Assembly (NCBI GenBank): GCA_023416335.1
Contig: JAEZHY010000185.1
Location: 1-29,318, forward strand
DNA: 29,318 nucleotides
Reading direction: 5' to 3'
Source: Pseudomonadota bacterium
Lineage (GTDB): Bacteria; Desulfobacterota; Syntrophobacteria; Syntrophobacterales; Syntrophobacteraceae
A program made the position numbers and the translations under genes. How positions within the stretch are numbered: position 1 is the first letter of the stretch; the number at the start of each line of letters is the position of its first letter. The notes under the pieces are model-generated. The model was not told the DNA's origin, did not search any database, and was given only the letters and a program-made list of their open reading frames with translations. Shown piece by piece: positions 7,613 through 15,258 of this stretch.

Positions 7613-9328
7613 TCAACGCGCTGCCGCTTTTTGCTGGATTCCTTCGGCTTTTGCCACCTTGGCCCAGGTATCGCGCAGGGTGACCGTCCTGTTGAAAACC
7701 GGCTTCTGCGGCGTGGAATCGAGGTCCGCGCAGAAGTAGCCCAGTCGTTCGAACTGATACCTGCTGCCCGGGACTGCTTCCGCGAGACTCGGTTCCAGAC
7801 GTGCCGAGTCTATGAGTTCCAGCGAATTGGGGTTTATGTGGTCCCTGAAATTCGACCCGTCCTTATCGTCGGAAGGATCGGCCTTCAGGAAGAGTTTGTC
7901 GTAGAGGCGAACCTCGGCTTCGATTGCATGACGTGCGGATACCCAGTGGAGCGTCGCCTTCACTTTTCTTCCGTCCGGCGAATCTCCGCCCCGGGTCGCG
8001 GGATCGTATGTACAGCGGAGTTCGACAACTTCGCCGTTTGCGTCTTTCACGACATCCACGCACTTGATGAAGTAGGCATAACGCAGCCGCACTTCCCTAC
8101 CCGGAGCCAGGCGGTAGAACTGCTTCGGGGGATTTTCCATGAAGTCTTCACGTTCGATATAGAGTTCCCGCGAAAAGGGAACTTTTCTGGTTCCAGCCGA
8201 AGGATCCTCGGGATTGTTTACGGCATCGAGGTACTCGACCTGGTCTTCCGGGTAGTTGTCGATGACGACCTTAATGGGCCGAAGCACCGCCATCACGCGC
8301 TGTGCCTTCAGGTTCAGATCCTCGCGCACGCTGTACTCCAGCAGGGCGAGATCGACCATGCTCTCCCGTTTTCCCACGCCGATCCGTTCGCAGAAATTGC
8401 GGATCGCTTCCGGCGTATATCCCCGCCGCCTTATGCCGGCCAGGGTTGGCATCCTCGGGTCATCCCACCCCGCTACGTGTCTTTCCTGGACGAGCTGCAG
8501 CAGTTTCCGTTTGCTCATAACGGTGTAGCTGAGGTTCAGCCGGGCAAACTCGATTTGCTGCGGATGGCAGGGAACGTTCAAGTTGTCCAGGTACCAGTCA
8601 TAAAGAGGCCGATGGTCTTCATATTCCATCGTACAGATCGAGTGTGTGATGCCTTCGATTGCATCCGACTGCCCGTGCGCAAAATCGTACATCGGGTATA
8701 TGCACCACTTGTCGCCCGTGCGGTGGTGCGGCAGCTTGCGAATCCTGTACATAACGGGATCGCGAAGATTGATGTTCGGAGAGGCCATATCGATTTTGGC
8801 GCGAAGCACATGCTGTCCGTCTTCGAATTCACCGGCACGCATGCGCTGGAACAAATCCAGGTTTTCTTCAATGGACCGGTTTCTGTAGGGGCTCTCTTTT
8901 CCGGGTTCGGTGAGGGTCCCGCGGTGTTCCCTTATTTCGTCCGCGGTCAGGCTGTCGACGTACGCCTTACCCGCTTTTACCAGATCGAGTGCCCATTCGT
9001 AGAGCTGTTCGAAATAATCGGAAGCATGGAACAGACGGTCTTCCCAGTCGAATCCGAGCCATCGAACGTCGTTCATAATGGAATCGACGTATTCGACTTC
9101 CTCTTTACCCGGATTGGTGTCGTCGAACCTGAAATTGCAGAGCCCTCCAAATTCCGCTGCCAAACCGAAGTTCAGGCAGATCGACTTTGCATGGCCGATA
9201 TGCAGGTACCCGTTCGGCTCGGGAGGAAAACGAGTAAGAACCTTGCCGCCGTTTTTCCCGTTTTTCACGTCTTCGGAAATCATGTTTCGGATAAAATTCG
9301 GTGGAACTTTCACTTCGGCGCCATTCAT
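7613..9328 (-). CDS. glnS: Glutaminyl-tRNA synthetase
   Basis: This enzyme charges tRNA-Gln with glutamine in the cytoplasm. It is a class I synthetase: the signature [15 protein letters not shown] carries HIGH at residues 43-46, and the second ATP motif is VMSKRK at about 270-275. [22 protein letters not shown] and the C-terminal beta-barrel anticodon-binding region ([21 protein letters not shown]) also fit GlnRS rather than GluRS. The length of 571 aa is close to E. coli GlnRS (about 554). The ATG at 9328 has GGAGAG 8 nt upstream; an in-frame TTG two codons earlier is too close to that site. GlnRS in a bacterium implies direct Gln-tRNA charging, possibly beside or instead of GatCAB. The gene has its own promoter and terminator. 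A long antisense open frame across it is a coding shadow. Confidence 0.97.
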   Translation of the reverse strand: MNGAEVKVPPNFIRNMISEDVKNGKNGGKVLTRFPPEPNGYLHIGHAKSICLNFGLAAEFGGLCNFRFDDTNPGKEEVEYVDSIMNDVRWLGFDWEDRLFHASDYFEQLYEWALDLVKAGKAYVDSLTADEIREHRGTLTEPGKESPYRNRSIEENLDLFQRMRAGEFEDGQHVLRAKIDMASPNINLRDPVMYRIRKLPHHRTGDKWCIYPMYDFAHGQSDAIEGITHSICTMEYEDHRPLYDWYLDNLNVPCHPQQIEFARLNLSYTVMSKRKLLQLVQERHVAGWDDPRMPTLAGIRRRGYTPEAIRNFCERIGVGKRESMVDLALLEYSVREDLNLKAQRVMAVLRPIKVVIDNYPEDQVEYLDAVNNPEDPSAGTRKVPFSRELYIEREDFMENPPKQFYRLAPGREVRLRYAYFIKCVDVVKDANGEVVELRCTYDPATRGGDSPDGRKVKATLHWVSARHAIEAEVRLYDKLFLKADPSDDKDGSNFRDHINPNSLELIDSARLEPSLAEAVPGSRYQFERLGYFCADLDSTPQKPVFNRTVTLRDTWAKVAKAEGIQQKAAAR

Positions 9329-9392
9329 TTTCAAATCTCTCCGATTTCGGAATTATTGCACTCGCAAAGGACATATACCCGATTTGAGCGAC

Positions 9393-9422
9393 ATTAATCT
9401 AATCATCAAAAACCGGCGTCAA
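9393..9422 (-). promoter_or_regulatory. Possible glnS promoter
   Basis: On the minus strand TTGACG (9417-9422) is followed after 18 bp by ATTAAT (9393-9398). The -35 box is strong and the -10 box modest. The leader to the ATG at 9328 would be about 60 nt. Confidence 0.4.
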
Positions 9423-9601
9423 ATCGGATGTTATTTTTTCGACCCAATTTCCTCCTGTGGAGAGGATCCAAACCACTTTTCCCCACGAACTTAACGGGAG
9501 GAGTTGGAGGAAGGGGGGAAGATCGCTCGATCAGGCGGAAGATTAGTTTCTTAGCGGGAATACGTTCAGTAGTCAATATATAACCAATTATGTTTATTGG
9601 G

Positions 9602-9635
9602 AAAAGCCCGCCTGAAGCCGTTCGGCTTTCAGGCG
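9602..9635 (-). terminator. Terminator after the 141-aa gene
   Basis: CGCCTGAAGCCG (9609-9620) pairs with CGGCTTTCAGGCG (9623-9635) with one bulged base. On the minus strand the hairpin is followed by GGGCTTTTCC, giving a short T-run. It would end the waaA-larB transcript about 90 bp after its last gene. Confidence 0.6.
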
Positions 9636-9722
9636 AGAAAACGTGAGCGCTGCTGGTAGGACTCAATCAACGAAGAAGTATTGCGTTATATTGTGATAAT
9701 TTGAAGAAATTCGCCCAAAAAG

Positions 9723-10148
9723 CTAATCCATCGGTATAAACCTGCTTACCTGCCTGTTCACACTGCTGTAGATTTCTTCGTCCGTACCGAAAATGTCCAC
9801 AATGCACTTGTGGTCGATCAGCTTTTCGACGATGTAGGCCGTGACGAAAAGGCTCACGAAATTCGGACGGGGAACGAGGGTCCGCAGGTTGGCCGTCTGG
9901 TATTGGATTTCGAACTCTTCGGAATCGAGGATCTTCTGCAGAGCGAAGTTGATCTGGTCTTCGAGTTCGGCCTTGCTCGTGGTCTCTATCAGCCTTTCCT
10001 CGATGAGTTTCATTGAAATTCGATCCGCCAGTTCGTCGATGTTGTGACGAAGCTGATTCATCGAGTGATATCGCTGCGATTCTTTCGCATGGTCCAGCCT
10101 CGAAATCACTGCGGATTCTCTTGCGTTCGGCCTGTATTCTCTTGCCAC
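9723..10148 (-). CDS. Conserved-looking hypothetical protein, 141 aa
   Basis: I do not recognise a family. The protein is soluble-looking, with no signal peptide or membrane segment. It begins with a basic stretch (MAREYRPNARE), followed by a probably helical region rich in charged residues (about 15-75). The C-terminal half mixes hydrophobic and polar residues (LVPRPNFVSLFVTAYIVEKLIDHKCIVDIFG is the core). The GTG start at 10148 has AGGA 7 nt upstream. It follows larB by 45 nt on the same strand and is followed by a terminator, so it is probably the last gene of that operon. The coding signal is credible because the frame fits the gap between larB and the terminator. Function is unknown; a DNA- or RNA-binding role is only a guess from the basic N-terminus. 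Confidence 0.65.
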   Translation of the reverse strand: MAREYRPNARESAVISRLDHAKESQRYHSMNQLRHNIDELADRISMKLIEERLIETTSKAELEDQINFALQKILDSEEFEIQYQTANLRTLVPRPNFVSLFVTAYIVEKLIDHKCIVDIFGTDEEIYSSVNRQVSRFIPMD

Positions 10149-10193
10149 GCCCTATTCCTTTCAAATTGGTTTTAAACTGATGCCAATTATTCT

Positions 10194-10958
10194 CTATTCC
10201 CCATGACTTCGGGACTGGCGATTTATTATCCCGGCGAGATACCCCGCTCCGAAGCCGTTGTCAATATTTACTACGGAAATTCCGGGAGAACATGAGTTGA
10301 GCATCCCGAGCAGAGCGGCAATTCCGCCGAAACTTGCACCGTATCCGACACTGGTCGGAACCGCGATGACGGGTCCTCTGACCATTCCGGCCACCACACT
10401 GGGAAGGGCCCCTTCCATTCCGGCCACAACTATATGAACCGAACCTTTGCGCAGTTCGTCCCATACGCTCAAAAGCCGATGCAGCCCCGCAATTCCTATA
10501 TCATAATTCCGCCGAACCCGGTTTCCCATGAACTCGGCCGTAATTGCCGCCTCTTCCGCGACCGGCAGATCGGAGGATCCGGCACATATCACATGGATTA
10601 TTCCCTCCGGCCCAAGTTCGGGTCCCTGCCCTCCCCTTGCCGTGAGCACCCGTGCTTCCGGATGGTAAGTCATATCCGGAATTCGATTTGTTACCGTTTC
10701 GGCCTTTTTCGGATCCACCCTCGTAACCAGGATGTTACTTCCGAATTTTAGCATGGATTCGGCAATACCGGCGATCTGCTCCGCCGTTTTTCCTTCCCCG
10801 TATATCACTTCGGCAAAACCGCGCCGAAGGCATCTGTGGTGATCCACCTTCGCAAAGCAGAGATCTTCAAACGGCAATTTTTCGAGATAGTCGAGCACTT
10901 CCTGCATGCTCTTGCCGCCTTCTCTGAATTGGTTCAGGATTTCTTCTATCTTTTGCAT
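10194..10958 (-). CDS. larB: LarB-type carboxylase of nickel-pincer cofactor synthesis
   Basis: LarB carboxylates and hydrolyses nicotinic acid adenine dinucleotide to the bis-carboxylated mononucleotide. This is the first step toward the nickel-pincer nucleotide cofactor of lactate racemase and related enzymes. The 254-aa protein has the LarB layout: a helical N-terminus, then GFAEVIYGEGKT, and a PurE-like C-terminal core with VPTSVGYGASFGG, LGMLNSCSPGISVVNIDN and GFGAGYLA. The older annotation is AIR carboxylase (PurE-like). The ATG at 10958 has GAGG 4-5 nt upstream and lies only 10 nt after the waaA stop codon, so the two are probably co-transcribed and translationally linked. LarC and LarE, needed for the rest of the pathway, are not in the window. 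Pairing with waaA has no obvious functional reason. Confidence 0.9.
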   Translation of the reverse strand: MQKIEEILNQFREGGKSMQEVLDYLEKLPFEDLCFAKVDHHRCLRRGFAEVIYGEGKTAEQIAGIAESMLKFGSNILVTRVDPKKAETVTNRIPDMTYHPEARVLTARGGQGPELGPEGIIHVICAGSSDLPVAEEAAITAEFMGNRVRRNYDIGIAGLHRLLSVWDELRKGSVHIVVAGMEGALPSVVAGMVRGPVIAVPTSVGYGASFGGIAALLGMLNSCSPGISVVNIDNGFGAGYLAGIINRQSRSHGE

Positions 10959-10968
10959 TTTTCCTCAA

Positions 10969-12261
10969 TCAGCTTTTCTTCGAGAGTGATTCCACGATCA
11001 GATCGACCTGCCTGTCCACGACCCCCCTGAGGGACCTCAGGGCTTTCCGGGCACTTTCTCCATGCCTCGCAAGGCCTTCGGGATCATCTACCCATTTTTC
11101 CCACTGAGAAAGAAGATCGGCAGAGTCCAGAACAGGGAAACTCGCATCGAAAGCGCGCAGAATTCTATGTTCGTGAAGGACTTTTTTCAAGCAGGGACCA
11201 TAAAAAACAGCTTTCGACCAGGCGGCCGGCTCCAGAATATTATGCCCTCCGACAGGCTCCAGAGTCCCTCCGCAAAATATGAGACCGCCAACGGAATAGA
11301 CATCGAAAAGGGCTCCCATACGGTCTATCAAAACAACAGGGGCCGTTCTTCTCTTTTCGCCCTTTTCGATTGAGGTGAGCAGGTCGTACCCGATGTTTTC
11401 CTTTGCGAGCCAACCGCACATTCTCGGTATGTTGTACATATGCCTGGGAGCAAAGACTGCAACAATATCGGGCCGGGATCTTCGAAGCTCTTTGAAAACA
11501 CGCATCAGCGAAAAACATTCCGAACCCCGCAGGCTCCCGCCGACTATCACCCGGACCCCATCCCCTATACGCAGCAGTTTTTTCCAGGACTGTGCACTCT
11601 CGGGTTTGGCCCTGTCGATTAGACCGTCGTATTTGGAACTCCCGAGCACCTCGATTTTTTCAGGCCGAGCCCCTATCCGGATTGCCCGCTCCATGTCCTC
11701 GGCCGAATGCATGGCCATGTGATCGAAATGGTCGAAAACCGGACGGAAAAGAGGGGACAAATATCTGTATAAACGTTCGGACGACTCCGAAATCCTCCCA
11801 TTCAGAAGCAGGGCGGGTATGTTTTCACTTTTGAGTTCCCGAAAAAAGTTCGGCCAGAACTCGGTTTCAAAATCGACGAAAAGATTGGGACGTAACGTGC
11901 GTAGCGCTCTTGAAACGGATTTTGGAAAATCGAGTGGAAAAGGAAAAACGGGAACGTCCGAGGGAAGTCGGTCCCGAGCAAAACTGAGCCCCTGCGAGGT
12001 CCCGACGGAAAGGAATATTCCGACATTCGGGAGTTTTCTTTTCAGTGCGAGCAGCGTGGGTACGGCTCCCGTCACTTCGCCGACCGACACGGCGTGAAAC
12101 CAGATTCTTGGGAATTGTTCCGGAAAAGACGACGAATCGTAGAAGCCCAGCCTGCCTCGTTTGAAATCGGGATTGCTGAAGGATTTTCGAGACAGAAAAG
12201 AGATAATTTCGAGGCCGAAATTCCTTAGGATGAAGTTGTATGCAGAAAGGTAAAAATCCAG
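10969..12261 (-). CDS. waaA: Kdo transferase with apparent CTG start
   Basis: WaaA (KdtA) transfers Kdo from CMP-Kdo to lipid A precursor at the inner membrane, an essential step of LPS synthesis. The GT-B protein shows WFHAVSVGEVTGAVP near the N-terminus, LGSSKYD and VGGSLRGSE in the middle, and the donor-site motif GGTLEPVGGHNILEPA near the C-terminus. A start at GTG 12090 would leave 373 aa and cut inside the conserved HAVSVGEV motif, so the true start lies upstream. The frame is open to a TGA at 12292-12294 and contains no ATG, GTG or TTG in that stretch. A CTG at 12261 follows a perfect GGAGGT by 5 nt and gives 430 aa, close to the usual 425. Its N-terminus (DFYLSAYNFILRN) resembles the family's membrane-anchoring start. 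A sequencing error is the main alternative. Confidence 0.92.
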   Translation of the reverse strand: MDFYLSAYNFILRNFGLEIISFLSRKSFSNPDFKRGRLGFYDSSSFPEQFPRIWFHAVSVGEVTGAVPTLLALKRKLPNVGIFLSVGTSQGLSFARDRLPSDVPVFPFPLDFPKSVSRALRTLRPNLFVDFETEFWPNFFRELKSENIPALLLNGRISESSERLYRYLSPLFRPVFDHFDHMAMHSAEDMERAIRIGARPEKIEVLGSSKYDGLIDRAKPESAQSWKKLLRIGDGVRVIVGGSLRGSECFSLMRVFKELRRSRPDIVAVFAPRHMYNIPRMCGWLAKENIGYDLLTSIEKGEKRRTAPVVLIDRMGALFDVYSVGGLIFCGGTLEPVGGHNILEPAAWSKAVFYGPCLKKVLHEHRILRAFDASFPVLDSADLLSQWEKWVDDPEGLARHGESARKALRSLRGVVDRQVDLIVESLSKKS

Positions 12262-12266
12262 AAGAG

Positions 12267-12272
12267 ACCTCC
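12267..12272 (-). promoter_or_regulatory. Ribosome-binding site that sets the CTG start of waaA
   Basis: On the minus strand GGAGGT is followed after 5 nt (CTCTT) by CTG in the waaA frame. No ATG, GTG or TTG exists in that frame between the upstream stop codon and residue 58, so this site is the main evidence for the start. Confidence 0.7.
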
Positions 12273-12316
12273 AGATTTGCCGCTTGCAGAATCAGGAACG
12301 CAACGGCTTCTCTGAC

Positions 12317-12517
12317 CTATTTCGCGGGATCGTCCGGTTCCGATCCAAATGCATCGTAAGGAAACGGCTCGGGCCACTCGGGGAATCCTTCCCACCGGGC
12401 ACCCTCGGTGCCGCATGGGGAGACGAAAGCACCTTCCCGCCTCGCCCTCAGGCAATCCTCGAGGCAGATGGTCCCAAAATCGCCCGTGGAATCCTTGCCG
12501 GAACACGAATCGCTCAT
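12317..12517 (-). CDS. Small Cys-containing protein, 66 aa
   Basis: I do not recognise this family. The 66-residue product begins MSDSCSGKDSTGDFGTIC and has four cysteines at residues 5, 18, 22 and 35, then a Pro/Trp/acid-rich tail (FPEWPEPFPYDAFGSEPDD). The cysteine spacing could bind a metal, but that is inference. The ATG at 12517 has GGGAG 5 nt upstream, a better site than the in-frame alternative at 12529. It lies 55 nt upstream of the waaA start on the same strand and is probably the first gene of the waaA-larB transcript. It could be a spurious frame; the good ribosome site and operon position argue for a real gene. Confidence 0.55.
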   Translation of the reverse strand: MSDSCSGKDSTGDFGTICLEDCLRARREGAFVSPCGTEGARWEGFPEWPEPFPYDAFGSEPDDPAK

Positions 12518-12826
12518 ATCCGCTCCCATTTGGCTGCTCTTTTCGTGAAGGCCGAATCTAGCAGGAAAAACCCGAATATGGAATCTTCAAAACCCGGTCA
12601 GAAACCGTAAAAATAATGTTCAAAACTTGTTCAGAAAATGTGGAAAACACTTCGATCCACTCCGATCCTTCACTATCGGCAGAAAAATCGTGAACAGATT
12701 GTCAAATCGTATTGTAAATAAAAACGAGAAGTTGATAAACTTTTTGACAATTCCTGCACCCCTTACTAAGATTGTGATCTCTTACATAGCTGAAAAACAA
12801 AACATAAAAACAACATCGAGGGTATC
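12518..12826. other. Divergent control region between waaA operon and dnaN
   Basis: These roughly 310 bp are AT-rich compared with the surroundings and carry the dnaN promoter. TGTTCA occurs at 12617-12622 and again at 12628-12633, with its inverse TGAACA near 12690. One relaxed DnaA-box match (TTTTCCACA on the minus strand, 12639-12647) is present. One box is too little to call an origin. A minus-strand promoter for the waaA operon must lie here but no pair of boxes stands out. Confidence 0.5.
12744..12772 (+). promoter_or_regulatory. dnaN promoter
   Basis: A perfect -35 box TTGACA (12744-12749) and a -10 box TAAGAT (12767-12772) are separated by exactly 17 bp. The leader to the ATG at 12827 would be about 48 nt. 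Confidence 0.8.
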
Positions 12827-13936
12827 ATGAAATTCCAGGTGGAGAAGGGGAATCTCGTTCAGGTTCTCCAAAAAGCCCAGAGCATTACCGATAAGAAATC
12901 CAGCATGCCCGTTTTGAATAACTGCCTGATCAAGGCGACAAGCGATGGGCTCGTCGAATTTTCCGCCACGGACCTCGAACTCAATCTTTGGACGAAAATA
13001 GATGCGCAGGTCGAAGTCGAGGGCAAGGTAACGGTATCGGCGCGCAAGCTCCTGGAAATTGTCCGCGAGATCCCCCAGAACATGGTACTTCTGGAAGACC
13101 TGCCCAATAACAAGCTGATGGTCAAAGCGGGGCGCTCACGGTTCGAGCTGTCCACCATAGCTGCGGAGGACTTCCCTTACATCAATTTCTACCAGGACCT
13201 TCCGCTTGTTAACTGCGACGCTGCCACGCTGAGACGAGCGCTTCAGAAAACATTCTACAGCATTCCAATGGAAGAGGATACCTTTACGGCTCCCGGTCTT
13301 TTGTGGCATCAAGAGGGCCCGGACAGGTATCGCTTCGTATCGACCGACGGTCACCGGCTGGCATATTTTGAAATGCCGATGAGCACCTTTCCCGGACTGG
13401 AACTCAAACAAAGCGTCATCGTGCCGCGTAAAGCGGTCCAGGAAATGTTCAGGCTCCTCGAAAAAGAAACCGAAGCCTCTGTCGGGGCCGATGAAAAATC
13501 CATGGTGCTCCGAACCCCGACCACCTTTCTGAGCACGCTTCTACTCGATGCGGATTTCCCCGAGTACGAAACGATCATCCCCGCTGAAAGGCCTCACGGG
13601 TTCACGGTCGAGTCCGAAGTCCTCTACCCGGCCCTTAAGAGGGTTGCCGTACTCACGGACCTTACCTACAGGCATGTTCGGTTCAACATAAGCAGCAACT
13701 CGCTCGAACTCGAAGCCGGCAATCCCGAACTGGGAAATGCCAACGATATAATCGACATCGACTACAACGGACCGGATTTCAGCATCGCGTTCAACGTCAA
13801 GTACGTTTTGGACAGCATAGCCGCGATGGAAGGTTCGACCATCCGGTTCGAATGGGTGGACGAGTTCCATGGAGGGATTTTCGTAGCGCCTGAAGATCCC
13901 GGCTATCTTAGCCTGATCATGCCGATGGTTGTATAG
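12827..13936 (+). CDS. dnaN: DNA polymerase III beta sliding clamp
   Basis: The beta clamp forms a ring dimer around DNA and tethers DNA polymerase III and other replication and repair proteins. The 369-aa length matches the family (E. coli 366). Typical features are the N-terminal pattern SSMPVLNNCLIKA followed by ATDLEL, the middle-domain FVSTDGHRLA, and the C-terminal PEDPGYLSLIMPMVV, where the family ends in an M-P-M-R/V-like tail at the partner-binding cleft. The ATG at 12827 has GAGGG 4 nt upstream. The gene has its own strong promoter and a terminator right after the stop, so it appears monocistronic. In many bacteria dnaN follows dnaA; here dnaA is not adjacent. Confidence 0.97.
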   Translation: MKFQVEKGNLVQVLQKAQSITDKKSSMPVLNNCLIKATSDGLVEFSATDLELNLWTKIDAQVEVEGKVTVSARKLLEIVREIPQNMVLLEDLPNNKLMVKAGRSRFELSTIAAEDFPYINFYQDLPLVNCDAATLRRALQKTFYSIPMEEDTFTAPGLLWHQEGPDRYRFVSTDGHRLAYFEMPMSTFPGLELKQSVIVPRKAVQEMFRLLEKETEASVGADEKSMVLRTPTTFLSTLLLDADFPEYETIIPAERPHGFTVESEVLYPALKRVAVLTDLTYRHVRFNISSNSLELEAGNPELGNANDIIDIDYNGPDFSIAFNVKYVLDSIAAMEGSTIRFEWVDEFHGGIFVAPEDPGYLSLIMPMVV

Positions 13937-13943
13937 TCGGCTC

Positions 13944-13966
13944 GCCGATTGATCGGCTGCCTTTTT
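13944..13966 (+). terminator. dnaN intrinsic terminator
   Basis: GCCGA (13944-13948) and TCGGC (13953-13957) form a short stem with a TTGA loop. TGCC and five T residues follow. It starts 8 nt after the dnaN stop codon. Confidence 0.65.
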
Positions 13967-13972
13967 CTGCCT

Positions 13973-13995
13973 CCTGGCGGGCTTTGCCCGTCAGG
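13973..13995. repeat. Strong hairpin after the dnaN terminator
   Basis: CCTGGCGGGC (13973-13982) pairs with GCCCGTCAGG (13986-13995) around TTT, a 10-bp stem with one G-T pair. There is no immediate T-run. It may back up the dnaN terminator or be a repeat. Confidence 0.5.
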
Positions 13996-14071
13996 AAACC
14001 AGCCTTTTTCCACCTCTCCCCGGCAGTGTTTTTCTCGCCTCGGTTTAGTCTCGGCATTCCCGGTGCAGACG

Positions 14072-14099
14072 TTGTAAAAAATTACTGTTGTGTTATAGT
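14072..14099 (+). promoter_or_regulatory. Promoter for the first lysine-rich protein gene
   Basis: TTGTAA (14072-14077) and TATAGT (14094-14099) are 16 bp apart. The leader to the ATG at 14207 would be about 100 nt. Confidence 0.6.
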
Positions 14100-14206
14100 G
14101 GCTCTCCACTTCGGTCCGAACTCAATACACAGACTCAACAGCGATCCAGGGCAGATTTTCCGGCTTGCAAAGCGGAACGTACAGCCCTGCATTAACAGGA
14201 GTTCTC

Positions 14207-14872
14207 ATGGAAATCCGCAAAATACTCATGCTGCCGGCCGTCATTACTATCTCCGCGGTTTTTGCCTTCAGCACCATGGCTCAGCAGGAGGATCCCAAGG
14301 TAAACGACAAGATCCGCGAGTTGCAGGACCAGTGGCACCGGCTCATGAAAGATGAATACAATCCGTCCACGATTCAGCCGAAGACGAACGGAAACCCTCC
14401 TTCCTTCAAGTCCGATCCGACCTGGATGAAAAGCTCCAAGAAAGCAAAATTGAAGAGTAAAAAGTCCAAGTCGCGGAAATATGCCTCCAGGAAGCATTCG
14501 AAGAAATATGCAAAGGCGCGTTCGGGGAAAAGCGCGAAATATGCGTCCTCGAAGTCAACCCGCAAAGCTTCGCTGAAAAACAAGAAAACTTCGGCTCAGA
14601 AATCCAAAGTCACGAGGGGCTCGGCAAAGAAAAGCAGGCACGGCTCGAAGATTTCCGCCGGGAACCGGGCCAAATCTTCAAAGTCGGTCCGCAACGTCTC
14701 GATGAAGAGCAACAAGGCCGCCAAGGGGAAGGCGGCAGTCAATAAAAAATCTTCGGGGAAGAGCACTCACATCTCGAAAGCATCGGTCAAAACTCGCCAT
14801 TCCGTCTCGAAAAAAAGCGCATCATACAAGAAGGGTGCCGGCAAAAAAGGTAAGGCCAAAAAATCTAATTAA
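14207..14872 (+). CDS. Exported lysine-rich basic protein, 221 aa
   Basis: No named family is recognised. The N-terminus is a clear signal peptide: MEIRKILMLPAVITISAVFA, then FSTMA with likely cleavage before QQEDPKV. A short ordinary segment follows, including KIRELQDQWHRLMKDEYNPS. From about residue 75 to the end the protein is almost only Lys, Ser, Ala, Arg and Gly, with irregular units such as KKSKSRKYASRKHSKKYAKA. This tail resembles histone H1-like or AlgP-like basic repeats, but those act in the cytoplasm, whereas this one should be exported. The start is fixed by AGGAG 5 nt before the ATG; an in-frame start at 14165 has no site. A second exported Lys-rich gene follows at 15018. Binding to envelope polyanions or extracellular DNA is a guess. 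Confidence 0.8.
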   Translation: MEIRKILMLPAVITISAVFAFSTMAQQEDPKVNDKIRELQDQWHRLMKDEYNPSTIQPKTNGNPPSFKSDPTWMKSSKKAKLKSKKSKSRKYASRKHSKKYAKARSGKSAKYASSKSTRKASLKNKKTSAQKSKVTRGSAKKSRHGSKISAGNRAKSSKSVRNVSMKSNKAAKGKAAVNKKSSGKSTHISKASVKTRHSVSKKSASYKKGAGKKGKAKKSN

Positions 14873-14909
14873 ATCAACAAGAAGAAAAAAATAAATAAAA
14901 AATAAATTT

Positions 14910-14970
14910 GGGTCAATTCTGGTTTGTATATTTTAAAAATTGTACTTAAAATGTACCCCGTAATTGACCC
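14910..14970. repeat. 61-bp AT-rich element with 9-bp terminal inverted repeats
   Basis: GGGTCAATT (14910-14918) and AATTGACCC (14962-14970) are perfect terminal inverted repeats around an AT-rich core of 43 bp. The core contains a GTAC...GTAC pair. Size and structure suggest a small palindromic mobile unit or REP/MITE-like element, but no second copy is visible in this window. It could instead be an operator or leader structure for the next gene. Confidence 0.45.
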
Positions 14971-14972
14971 TT

Positions 14973-14987
14973 CTCTCAAAGAGGCGG
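14973..14987 (+). repeat. Left arm of a 15-bp perfect inverted repeat
   Basis: CTCTCAAAGAGGCGG here is the exact reverse complement of 15259-15273. The two arms enclose the ribosome site and whole coding region of the second lysine-rich protein. The left arm lies 31 bp before its ATG. Confidence 0.7.
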
Positions 14988-15017
14988 CTTTTTCGAGGAG
15001 GAAAGGAGAGTTTAGAT

Positions 15018-15248
15018 ATGAAGGGTAAGGTTCTTTCAATCATTACCGCAATTCTATTTGGGGCTACAATGGTGGCATCTCCCATCGTAAGTGCAGCAAC
15101 GACTGACACCGCTGGGGCGAGCGTAGAGCAGACAAAACCTGCCAAGACCAAAAAAGCAAACAAGAAAAAATCTACAAAGAAGAAAAAAGCCAGCAAAGCA
15201 AAGAAGGGTACCAAAAAAACCAAAAAACCGGCCGCAACGAAAGCTTAA
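15018..15248 (+). CDS. Small exported lysine-rich protein, 76 aa
   Basis: No family is recognised. Residues 1-26 form a typical signal peptide (MKGKVLSIITAILFGATMVA, then SPIVSA), with likely cleavage before ATTDTAG. The mature protein of about 50 residues starts with a short Thr/Ala/Ser/Glu-containing part. It then becomes almost pure Lys/Ala/Thr/Ser, with runs such as KKKSTKKKKASKAKKGTKK. GGAGAG lies 7 nt before the ATG at 15018; an in-frame start at 14964 would bury the signal peptide. Like the neighbour at 14207 it is an exported polycation, so the two probably share a role. The gene is enclosed by a 15-bp perfect inverted repeat and followed by a strong bidirectional terminator. Confidence 0.75.
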   Translation: MKGKVLSIITAILFGATMVASPIVSAATTDTAGASVEQTKPAKTKKANKKKSTKKKKASKAKKGTKKTKKPAATKA

Positions 15249-15258
15249 TATGCAGTAT

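Larger units (their letters stand above)
9329..9722. other. Intergenic region upstream of glnS
   Basis: About 390 bp lie between glnS and the 141-aa gene, both on the minus strand. They hold the possible glnS promoter and a terminator-like hairpin. The only open frames are short, lack ribosome sites and show no protein-like pattern. Confidence 0.6.

Noticed and set aside
7631..9397. 588-codon open frame on the plus strand antisense to glnS
   Set aside because: It mirrors the glnS frame almost end to end, has no ribosome site or recognisable motif, and glnS is certain. It is a GC-rich coding shadow.
12292..12294. TGA upstream of waaA read as selenocysteine, extending the protein
   Set aside because: The extension would pass the normal N-terminus of the family, and a good ribosome site lies downstream of the TGA.
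12639..12647. DnaA-box-like TTTTCCACA near dnaN, suggesting oriC
   Set aside because: Only one relaxed match is visible, with no AT-rich unwinding repeats and no dnaA next to dnaN.
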